Assembly (NCBI GenBank): GCA_023429545.1 | Contig: JAEYUU010000286.1 | Span: forward strand, 1-5,032 | Length of the DNA stretch: 5,032 bases | Origin: Verrucomicrobiota bacterium | GTDB lineage: Bacteria; Verrucomicrobiota; Verrucomicrobiia; Verrucomicrobiales; Verrucomicrobiaceae | Direction of reading: 5' to 3' | In this document: piece after piece, positions 1 through 5,032 of the stretch | Numbering within the stretch: position 1 is the first letter of the stretch | How the letters are laid out: every line of letters begins with the position of its first letter | Position numbers and translations under genes: made by a program | Notes under the pieces: model-generated | The model's input: only the letters and a program-made list of their open reading frames with translations | Database searches by the model: none | What the model was told of the DNA's origin: nothing

Positions 1-9
1 CCCCCCCCC
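1..9 (+). repeat. Homopolymeric C tract at window edge, inside the coding frame
   Basis: Nine consecutive C bases begin the window and may continue to the left. They read as Pro-Pro-Pro in the frame of the Pro-rich gene. A run of this length is a possible slippage site, but because it sits exactly at the edge it could also reflect how the window or contig was cut. Confidence 0.6.
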
Positions 10-1359
10 TTGGGCAAGCCAGCTCCTGGCATCGACCTGCCACCGCTGCCTTCACCTGCTCCAACAGGCCCAGCAGTGCCCACCGTGCCGCAAGATGCAC
101 CGCCCAAGGAACCGATGACGCCAGCGCCTGCGACCTCAGCAGCAGCAGCAGCCACGCCGCCAGCCGAACTGCCCGAAAAAGAGAAAGCAAAGCCCGAGGC
201 CAAGCGAAAAGAGACCAAGCCGGAACCGGAGCCTGCAGCGGCGCAGAAACCGCAAAAGCCCGCGCCAAGGCGGGCCGCTGCCCCGAAGCCTGCCAACAAA
301 CCCGCGTCGACACCCGCGCCCGCCTCTACCGAAAAAACGGAGCCTGCCACCAAGGATGACAAGGCGAAGCCCACCGAGTCTGCGCCTGCGGAGGCTGGCG
401 ACGAAGAGAAGAAGGAGCGCCCACGCTTCCGCTTCCCGAAGATCTTTGGCGGCAGCAAGGATGTGACCTACACCATCATGCTGCTGATGATGGCGGCCGC
501 CGTGGAGAACGCCACCGCGACTAAACCCGCAGCCAAGAGCGAAGAAAAGGCAGCAGCAACCGCCGAGGAAAAGCCGGCTGTGCTGCCACGGAACAATCGC
601 CGTGTGGGCAGCAAGCCCGCGGGCCTCCCCGAAGCAACACCGCCAGCCAAGCCTGCTCCCGTGCCGGCACCGGCTGCGGAACCAGCCAAGACCCAACCCG
701 AGGCGGCAGCACCTGCGGAGGCAGACGCCAAGGAAGATCCCTCGGCAGAAAAGAAACCGGGGCGCTTCAATCCGCTGAAATGGTTCAAACGCGAGGAGAA
801 GGAAAAGAAGGCAGAAGAGACGCCCCCTGCGGCAGTCGAAAAACCGGCAGAAGCTCCGGCCAAACCAGCGGTTCGCCCGACTGAACTGCCCGCGAAACGA
901 GCCGAGCCCCAGGCGAGCCGCACGCCACGCCCGCCCATCTCGAAGGTGAAGCCGGAGCTGGCCGCCCTGGAGGACTACCGCCGCATCTGGAAGCGCTCTG
1001 ATCGCGAGGATATTCTCCAGAGAAACCTTGCGATGCTCAATGCGCTGAGGCTGCGCGCCCACCCGCTCTACAAGCCGCTGGTGGACGACTACGCCATGGT
1101 TGTGAAGCAACTCATCGATGGCAAGGATCGGGGAATCTCCGACAAGCTGGAAACGCTGCGCCAGCGGCGCATGCAGATCCAGGGCAAGGCCAAGGCCGTG
1201 GAGAGTTTCCTCGACTGGTATGAAGCCTCGGAGACGCAGAACTACAGCAACATGTTCGACGACTACCTGAGGCTCCGCGATCGCCTGGAACGCGAACGCG
1301 CCCAGCGCCCGGATGCGCTCTCGCGCTATCTGGATGCGCTGGAGAAAGAGTATGAGTAG
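1..1359 (+). CDS. Ala/Pro/Lys-rich low-complexity protein with helical C-terminal domain (5' partial)
   Basis: The frame is open to the left edge (it begins with three CCC proline codons) and stops with TAG at 1357-1359. The true start therefore lies outside the window, and the TTG at 10 is not a convincing start. Counting from that TTG, residues 1 to about 307 are low-complexity Pro/Ala/Lys/Glu sequence, including a polyalanine tract coded by GCA repeats near 137-151. Two short basic-aromatic islands interrupt it: RFRFPKIF (about 139-146) and RFNPLKWF (about 252-259). A short hydrophobic stretch, TIMLLMMAAAV, follows the first island but is too short for an ordinary membrane helix. From about residue 308 to 449 the sequence becomes charged and probably alpha-helical, with a conserved-looking FLDWYEASE segment and a C-terminus ending LEKEYE. 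I do not recognise a named family. Such linkers are common in envelope-spanning or scaffold proteins, but location cannot be judged without the N-terminus. The long antisense frame is a composition shadow. Confidence 0.85.
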   Translation, partial: PPPLGKPAPGIDLPPLPSPAPTGPAVPTVPQDAPPKEPMTPAPATSAAAAATPPAELPEKEKAKPEAKRKETKPEPEPAAAQKPQKPAPRRAAAPKPANKPASTPAPASTEKTEPATKDDKAKPTESAPAEAGDEEKKERPRFRFPKIFGGSKDVTYTIMLLMMAAAVENATATKPAAKSEEKAAATAEEKPAVLPRNNRRVGSKPAGLPEATPPAKPAPVPAPAAEPAKTQPEAAAPAEADAKEDPSAEKKPGRFNPLKWFKREEKEKKAEETPPAAVEKPAEAPAKPAVRPTELPAKRAEPQASRTPRPPISKVKPELAALEDYRRIWKRSDREDILQRNLAMLNALRLRAHPLYKPLVDDYAMVVKQLIDGKDRGISDKLETLRQRRMQIQGKAKAVESFLDWYEASETQNYSNMFDDYLRLRDRLERERAQRPDALSRYLDALEKEYE

Positions 1360-1379
1360 GTCGCGAATTTGTAGCGCGG

Positions 1380-1413
1380 CAGCGCATCGCTTCGCGTCAG
1401 TCGCGATGCGTTG
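1380..1413. other. Intergenic stem-loop (11-bp stem, 12-base loop)
   Basis: CAGCGCATCGC (1380-1390) pairs with GCGATGCGTTG (1403-1413). This makes an 11-bp stem with a single G-T wobble and a core of eight perfect pairs. It begins 20 bases after the stop codon of the Pro/Ala-rich gene and ends about 60 bases before the VOC gene. No T-run follows, so it is not a textbook intrinsic terminator. It could still end or stabilise the upstream transcript, or be one copy of a dispersed palindromic repeat. The rest of the 1360-1475 gap holds no promoter that I can support. Confidence 0.55.
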
Positions 1414-1475
1414 AGTGCATATTCTGCCAATCGAAATCGCTTTGCCCTACGTCATGACCGTGGCAGGCTGGCGAC

Positions 1476-1964
1476 ATGAATGCCAAACCGATTCCCCAAG
1501 GATACGAAGGCGCGACACCCTACCTCATCTGCAAGAACGCCAAGGCGGCAATCGAGTTCTACAAGAAAGCGTTCGGCGCGACGCTGGTGTATCAGCTTCA
1601 CATGCCAGATGGAAAAGTTGGCCACGCGGAAGTGCGAATCGCCGGCGGGGTCGTGATGCTGGCGGATGAGTTTCCCGAGTGGAAATGCCTGAGCCCGGTG
1701 ACGATTGGCGGCTCCGGGTCGTCCACGCTCATCTATGTGCAGGATGTGGACGCGCTTTTCCAACGGGCAGTCGCCGCCGGCGCCAGGGTGTTGCAGCCGC
1801 TGGAGAATGCCTTCTATGGCGACCGCACGTGCAAGCTGGAGGACCCTTCGGGCCATGCGTGGATGTTCTCCACACGCATCGAGGACGTGCCGCCTGATCA
1901 AATGCAACTCCGGCTCCATGCGATGTGCCAGCAGGGTGCATCCACTCCGCCTGACAAGGCCTGA
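1476..1964 (+). CDS. VOC family protein (glyoxalase/bleomycin-resistance fold, PhnB-like)
   Basis: This is a complete 162-residue gene, ATG at 1476 and TGA at 1962-1964, of normal length for a single-chain PhnB-like member of the vicinal oxygen chelate superfamily. Family landmarks appear in order: TPYL (14-17), AIEFYKKAFGA (25-35), GHAEVRIAG (49-57, with His50 a candidate metal ligand), MLADEFPE (61-68), YVQDVDALF (87-95) and AVAAGA (98-103), FYGDR (113-117), and DPSGHAWMFST (123-133), where Ser replaces the usual Phe of DPFGHxW. An EDV segment (136-138) follows, as is usual in this group. These are the two beta-alpha-beta-beta-beta halves of the fold. Members are cytoplasmic dimers, and some are lyases, dioxygenases or drug-binding proteins. 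The substrate here cannot be told from sequence. The ribosome-binding site is weak (GGCAGGCTGG upstream). It does not appear to form an operon with the gene to its left, from which a stem-loop separates it. Confidence 0.9.
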   Translation: MNAKPIPQGYEGATPYLICKNAKAAIEFYKKAFGATLVYQLHMPDGKVGHAEVRIAGGVVMLADEFPEWKCLSPVTIGGSGSSTLIYVQDVDALFQRAVAAGARVLQPLENAFYGDRTCKLEDPSGHAWMFSTRIEDVPPDQMQLRLHAMCQQGASTPPDKA

Positions 1965-1987
1965 TTAGCAGCTTCACCTTTCGCATC

Positions 1988-2224
1988 ATGGATACGGTCA
2001 AACTGGATGCACTGCCGTGGGTGGAGCAGAGTTCGCCGAAGGGACACTTTCATCATTTCCGCAGAAACCTCTCGCTGGCACTTGGTGGCATTCGTGATGT
2101 GGGCGAGTGGGGCGGCGGACATCCCTTTGATGTGGAGCAATTCCGCATACCTCCAGGCGCGACGAATTTTCCGCTGCACGCGCACTCGGCGCACTCAAGC
2201 ACGTCCCAGAAGTGGTGGATCTAG
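1988..2224 (+). pseudogene. Truncated cupin-domain protein (N-terminal remnant)
   Basis: The frame opens with ATG at 1988, 23 bases after the VOC stop, and ends at TAG 2222-2224 after only 78 codons. Residues 1-68 read like the N-terminal part of a small single-domain cupin: ALPWVEQSSPKG, an ALGG segment, EWGGGHPFDVE, then PPGATNFPLHAHSA, which contains the first two histidines (64 and 66) of cupin motif 1. A normal cupin continues with an aromatic residue and the motif-1 glutamate, several strands and motif 2. Here the sequence becomes HSSTSQKWWI and stops. The motif-1 Glu, the motif-2 His and most of the barrel are absent, and no remnant of them occurs elsewhere in the window. The product could not form a metal-binding cupin barrel, so I treat it as a broken gene. 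No clear Shine-Dalgarno sequence precedes the ATG. A functional short peptide is possible but less likely. Confidence 0.7.
2180..2197 (+). repeat. Imperfect 9-bp tandem repeat at the cupin breakpoint
   Basis: GCGCACTCG (2180-2188) is followed directly by GCGCACTCA (2189-2197), which reads Ala-His-Ser twice. This is exactly where cupin similarity ends. It may mark the recombination junction (microhomology or local duplication) or be coincidence in GC-rich coding DNA. Confidence 0.5.
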
Positions 2225-2700
2225 AAAGTGATTACTCATGAAAATCCGCAAAATACTAAGTTGGTTTGTGTATGGAGGAAGCTTTTCGCTTAGGCCCCTG
2301 GAAAAGGGGCTCTTTGAAGCTGTTTGCAAGGCCATGCCCCCAGTCTTGGCCGAAACAATGAGGCAGCAATCGAATACCATTTATCGAATTCAGAGGAGTA
2401 ACGGGAACCGAATGACTACGTTCTCCTTTGATCAGAATGAGCCCATTCGGCTATTTGAGGATTTGCGCGAAGGCCTGCGACTAGCGGAGATTAATTATCA
2501 TATTGCTGGAGAAGAATTTAAGGCAAGACTCTATATCCATCGTGGCCGTCTATCTTCACTTGAAACCAGAAAAGAATTGTCGCGACACCAACTCTTGCAG
2601 ACGCCTGAACAGGCCAAGGTGACATTGAAATCAGTTCAAGAGCCAGGTTTGGCAGAAGAAATCGATAAAGAGGAGCATCAACAGTGAATTTAGGTGGCAG
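2195..2700. other. Low-GC segment, probably acquired DNA
   Basis: Base composition drops sharply after the cupin breakpoint. A hand count gives 218 G/C of 480 (about 45%) over 2221-2700, against roughly 60% or more on both sides. Codons with A or T in the third position become common. The segment holds the 149-codon gene plus about 40 bases in front of it. It ends close to the convergent stop of the L,D-transpeptidase gene. I see no transposase, terminal inverted repeat, tRNA attachment site or target duplication at its ends, so the mode of entry is unknown. Confidence 0.6.
2238..2687 (+). CDS. Hypothetical 149-residue protein in low-GC segment
   Basis: The gene starts with ATG at 2238, about nine bases after a purine-rich GAAAG (2224-2228) that could serve as a ribosome-binding site, and stops with TGA at 2685-2687. 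I do not recognise the family. There is no signal peptide or membrane segment. Residues 16-54 look like an amphipathic helical region containing LRPLE (18-22) and AMPP (32-35). Residues 79-110 look like alternating beta strands (LRLAEINYHIAG, then KARLYIHRGRLSSLE). The tail is polar and acidic and ends EEHQQ. A small, soluble, globular protein of this size lying 13 bases behind the stop of a preceding frame fragment, in low-GC DNA, resembles an immunity or antitoxin-type cargo gene, but that is inference from context only. It converges with the L,D-transpeptidase gene, 26 bases separating the two stop codons, with no obvious terminator between them. Confidence 0.7.
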   Translation: MKIRKILSWFVYGGSFSLRPLEKGLFEAVCKAMPPVLAETMRQQSNTIYRIQRSNGNRMTTFSFDQNEPIRLFEDLREGLRLAEINYHIAGEEFKARLYIHRGRLSSLETRKELSRHQLLQTPEQAKVTLKSVQEPGLAEEIDKEEHQQ

Positions 2701-2713
2701 CCGCTCGATGGCG

Positions 2714-3937
2714 CTACGGGCATATCAAAATCACCAACCCCTCCTTCATCAAATCATACACCGCCATGAGGTCTTCATGGCGCAGACTGAGACAGCCCCA
2801 CGTGAGATCCTGGGGACCATCTGGCCAGTCACTGGCCCAGCCGTGAATGCCTACGCCGCCACCGAGGGCTGTCTTGGCAGGCGGCATCTTGCGTTTTTTC
2901 GTAGCTGAGACGATCGCTGCACATTGGCTGACGGTGATGCGGCCTTCTGCCAAAGCTGCGCGGGCATCGTAGGCGTTCGGATAACTGATGCGTATCCATG
3001 CCTTCCCGAGATAGGCGCCATACTCACCTTCGAAAGGTCCCTTCGCCTTTTGCGTGACGCGATACTCCCCTTCCGGGGTGCGATTGTCCCCTTCACGTCT
3101 CTTGGGACCAATGGGGTCCTGACTAAGAGCGATGGGAAAGAAGCGAACGAGCTTTCCCTTGCGGAAAAGATAGAGGCGATAGTCGCGCTTCATCGCGATG
3201 AAGATCTCCAGCTCACGCGCGGGCACGAGGAGCTTGCGTCGCTCACGAATGAAGGCGGATGGTGTGATGGAAACAGAGGGTGTGGGCGACTGCGTTGCAG
3301 CCCCGGGAGCGGGAATGGGAGTAGCGCCAGCGACCTTGAGTCCAAGAGTGAGCTGTGTGGGCACTTCTCCTTCGGCCCTGGCGATGACACCGATTTGCTG
3401 TCGACGCTTGATGGCATCCCCTTCTTTTACCAGACGACCGCCCACACCGCGGTACAGCGAGACTGCGGTGCGGAGGGTGCCATTTTCCAAGAAACGGTGT
3501 TCGATCTCCAGCACCTGTCCGCCTGGGGAATCGCTGATGGCGCGCACGATGCCACTTGCGATCGCATAGACTGGCTGGCCTGCGTCCGTGGCAGCGCCAC
3601 CCTTGCCATTCCACGTCTCGCCGATGAAGGGGACCTTGGATGCTCCGGCGGATGTGGGCTCTTCTGAGGCGACATTCCATCCTTGATGGTAACGACGCGT
3701 GGCCTTGTCGCGATAAGTGCCTTTGCCGTTCACATCGCCGACTGGAAAATCGAAGCCATCGCAGAGTGTGGGATCCAGCAACAGGGAAACACGCGGCACT
3801 TCGTGGAGGGTATCCATCACCACCGGCTGCGGTGCTGCGGTGGGCACGCTCGATGAAGATGCGGGCTCTGCGGCAGTCACGGGCACTGCTCCCGGCAGCC
3901 AGACGAACCAAAGGCGCAGGAGAAGCAGAAACCGCAT
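2714..3937 (-). CDS. Exported L,D-transpeptidase (YkuD) with degenerate LytM/M23-like N-terminal domain
   Basis: I chose the ATG at 3937 because it starts a clear signal peptide, MRFLLLLRLWFVWL, with probable cleavage at VTA or TAA (residues 20-23). The longer frame from 4048 would overlap the upstream gene. The mature protein has two domains. Residues about 50-203 resemble a LytM/M23 fold: HQGWNVA (84-90), GQPVYAIASGIV (120-131), VLEIEH (142-147), VKEGDAIKRRQQIG (170-183). The HxxxD motif reads HxxxN, however, and the final HxH position reads PTQLTLGL, so zinc ligands are missing and this half is probably non-catalytic. After a Pro/Thr/Ser linker (204-226), residues about 241-407 form a YkuD domain with GDNRTPEGEY (283-292), HG (365-366) and TWGCLSLR (379-386), catalytic Cys382. 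The layout is closest to the YafK/DpaA-like group. It probably cross-links peptidoglycan, or attaches or releases wall-bound ligands, in the periplasm. No strong Shine-Dalgarno sequence is seen. Confidence 0.88.
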   Translation of the reverse strand: MRFLLLLRLWFVWLPGAVPVTAAEPASSSSVPTAAPQPVVMDTLHEVPRVSLLLDPTLCDGFDFPVGDVNGKGTYRDKATRRYHQGWNVASEEPTSAGASKVPFIGETWNGKGGAATDAGQPVYAIASGIVRAISDSPGGQVLEIEHRFLENGTLRTAVSLYRGVGGRLVKEGDAIKRRQQIGVIARAEGEVPTQLTLGLKVAGATPIPAPGAATQSPTPSVSITPSAFIRERRKLLVPARELEIFIAMKRDYRLYLFRKGKLVRFFPIALSQDPIGPKRREGDNRTPEGEYRVTQKAKGPFEGEYGAYLGKAWIRISYPNAYDARAALAEGRITVSQCAAIVSATKKRKMPPAKTALGGGVGIHGWASDWPDGPQDLTWGCLSLRHEDLMAVYDLMKEGLVILICP

Positions 3938-3978
3938 GATGGAGCTGGAGAGCGTGCGTGCGTCTTTCGCTATCAGAT

Positions 3979-5032
3979 TCACTCCGCCCACGCGGGCGCC
4001 GGTGCTGAGAACTCCACGCTCTGGCGTGTCAGGGGGTGCACAAAGCAAATGCGTGAGGAATGCAGGCAGAGGGGCGCGTCTTCGGGTTCATGGGTCTGGG
4101 TGTCGCCACGCTGCACGCCGGAAAGATAAGCCTGGTCACCGAGCACGGGCCAGCCGAGATGCGCGAGGTGAAGACGGATCTGATTGGTGCGGCCGGTGAG
4201 AGGCCTGGCTTCCAGCAGGGCCGTGCCATCATCATCCCGTCGGAGCACCGTGAACTCCGTGCGCGATTTCCTGCCGTGGGCATCATCCACGTCGCGGGTC
4301 CCCATGGCTCCCGACTCGTTGCCGATTGGAGCATCACACGAGAAGACATCCTCAGCAGGATGCCCCTGCACGCGGACGAGATAAAACTTCTCCACCTCGC
4401 CAGCCGTGAACTGCGGCTGCAGCTTTCCGGCGAAATGCTTCGTGCGGGCATACACCATGACGCCGCTGGTGTTGGCATCCAGCCGGTGAGCCTGGCGTGG
4501 CTTCTGCGGCTGGTACACCTCATGAAGGATGTGGCGGAGGGTGTTGCGATTGTAGCGCCCGCCGGGATGCACGGGTAAAGGCGCAGGTTTGTTCAGCACG
4601 ATGATGGCCTCGTCTTCGTGCAGAATCTGGATGTGGGCATTCACGTCCGGCTCGGTGATTTCTCCGAGCTTGTGGAGGTAGCGCTGGCCTCCGTACACAA
4701 TCTGCTCGGGTTGCACGCGCTCGTGATTGGCATTCACGACTCGTCCGGATGCGCATGCATCGACCCATGCTTCGCGACTGACGGGCACGACAAGGCGAGC
4801 CAAAGCCTCCGCCAGCGGCATGCCATCACACGCAGAGGGAATGTTGAAGGGGCGCAGGTTTTCATACGGCATGCTGCCCGGCAGCGGTGCGGTGATGCGC
4901 GCAATCGCCTCCTGCCTGCGCGCGATGCTTTCCTGCATCTTGTGCCCGGGCTCTTTAAAACAGTAGGGGCAGGAGTCATTCACCACATAGCGCGAGTCCT
5001 GCTGATCTTCCTCGCTCAGCGGAGTCTGGCAC
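3979..5032 (-). CDS. TrhO/YceA-type zinc-ribbon tail fused to RluA-family pseudouridine synthase (5' partial)
   Basis: The frame runs off the right edge, and 350 residues are visible, numbered here from the edge. Residues 1-45 (CQTPLSEEDQQ, then SRYVVNDSCPYCF, then ESIARRQEAI) match the C-terminal cysteine ribbon and helix of TrhO/YceA rhodanese-type proteins, which hydroxylate U34 of tRNA. Cys1 would be the last Cys of the first pair, and Cys21/Cys24 form the second. With no stop codon the frame continues into an S4-like region (about 71-113) and a full RluA catalytic domain: LNKPAPLPVHPGG (146-158), AHRLDANTSG (181-190, catalytic Asp185), KFYLVRVQG (215-223), TGRTNQIRLHL (279-289), LHSSRICFVHPLT (323-335). 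RluA-type enzymes isomerise uridine to pseudouridine in rRNA or tRNA, and the exact target cannot be assigned. The GTG codons at 4981-4986 are not needed as starts, since they lie inside the cysteine ribbon. The L,D-transpeptidase gene begins 41 bases downstream on the same strand. Confidence 0.88.
   Translation of the reverse strand, partial: CQTPLSEEDQQDSRYVVNDSCPYCFKEPGHKMQESIARRQEAIARITAPLPGSMPYENLRPFNIPSACDGMPLAEALARLVVPVSREAWVDACASGRVVNANHERVQPEQIVYGGQRYLHKLGEITEPDVNAHIQILHEDEAIIVLNKPAPLPVHPGGRYNRNTLRHILHEVYQPQKPRQAHRLDANTSGVMVYARTKHFAGKLQPQFTAGEVEKFYLVRVQGHPAEDVFSCDAPIGNESGAMGTRDVDDAHGRKSRTEFTVLRRDDDGTALLEARPLTGRTNQIRLHLAHLGWPVLGDQAYLSGVQRGDTQTHEPEDAPLCLHSSRICFVHPLTRQSVEFSAPAPAWAE

Noticed and set aside
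136..1110. Long minus-strand open frame (324 codons) opposite the Pro/Ala-rich gene
   Set aside because: Its translation is Arg/Gly/Cys/Leu-rich with no domain, as expected for the complement of Ala/Pro/Lys codons. The plus-strand frame has a coherent C-terminal domain.
1411..1440. Possible sigma-70 promoter (TTGAGT, CATATT) before the VOC gene
   Set aside because: The two hexamer-like elements are only two bases apart and no other pair has proper spacing, so I cannot support a promoter.
2195..2700. Insertion sequence or integrated element explaining the low-GC patch
   Set aside because: No transposase or integrase, no terminal inverted repeats, and no target duplication matching GCGCACTC at the far end.
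2688..2713. Terminator between the two convergent genes
   Set aside because: Only three-base stems can be drawn and there is no T-run, so no terminator is supported.
2924..3667. Plus-strand open frame of 247 codons opposite the L,D-transpeptidase
   Set aside because: The minus strand encodes a clear signal peptide and YkuD catalytic motif across this region. The plus-strand translation shows no recognisable motif and is a shadow of GC-rich coding.
3243..3911. Minus-strand frame of 222 codons in another phase inside the L,D-transpeptidase gene
   Set aside because: It has no motifs, is rich in Arg/Ser/His, and overlaps a well-supported gene on the same strand.
3938..4048. Longer start for the L,D-transpeptidase at 4048
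   Set aside because: It would overlap the upstream RluA-fusion gene by 70 bases and bury the signal peptide 37 residues inside the chain.
4060..4578. Plus-strand frame of 172 codons opposite the RluA domain
   Set aside because: The HRLD and TGRTNQIR motifs on the minus strand show which strand is coding. The plus-strand protein matches nothing I recognise.
4981..4986. GTG codons as the start of the RluA gene
   Set aside because: The frame stays open to the window edge, and the residues before the GTG (CQTPLSEEDQQDSRY) continue the cysteine ribbon, so the start lies beyond 5032.

Overview
The window is a compact, GC-rich bacterial chromosomal segment (one sampled 60-base line hand-counts to about 63% GC) with an AT-richer patch near the middle (hand count 218 of 480 bases, about 45%, over 2221-2700). 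The long Ala/Pro/Lys-rich protein, the LytM-like/YkuD envelope enzyme and the rhodanese-type/RluA fusion fit a Verrucomicrobiota-like organism. That is an impression from gene style, not a demonstrated assignment. No rRNA, tRNA, CRISPR array or transposase is visible.

Left part (1-1964, plus strand): the 3' portion of a gene for a very Ala/Pro/Lys/Glu-rich protein, cut by the left edge, with a charged helical C-terminal domain. Next come a strong stem-loop in a 116-base gap and a complete VOC (glyoxalase/PhnB-like) protein gene.

Middle part (1988-2713, plus strand): a cupin gene that keeps only its N-terminal part and breaks inside cupin motif 1. The low-GC segment follows directly and carries one 149-codon gene that I do not recognise. 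The downstream half of the cupin is nowhere in the window, so this looks like a recombination scar with acquired DNA.

Right part (2714-5032, minus strand): two genes facing left, 41 bases apart and probably co-transcribed. The upstream one, cut by the right edge, joins a C-terminal zinc-ribbon tail typical of TrhO/YceA (rhodanese-type tRNA U34 hydroxylase) to a full RluA-type pseudouridine synthase, suggesting a bifunctional RNA-modifying protein. The downstream one is an exported 407-residue protein with a metal-ligand-deficient LytM/M23-like domain followed by an intact YkuD L,D-transpeptidase domain, so it probably acts on peptidoglycan.

No complete new multi-gene system is evident. The points most worth following are the TrhO-RluA fusion, the pseudo-LytM/YkuD fusion, and the truncated cupin with its adjacent unknown gene.
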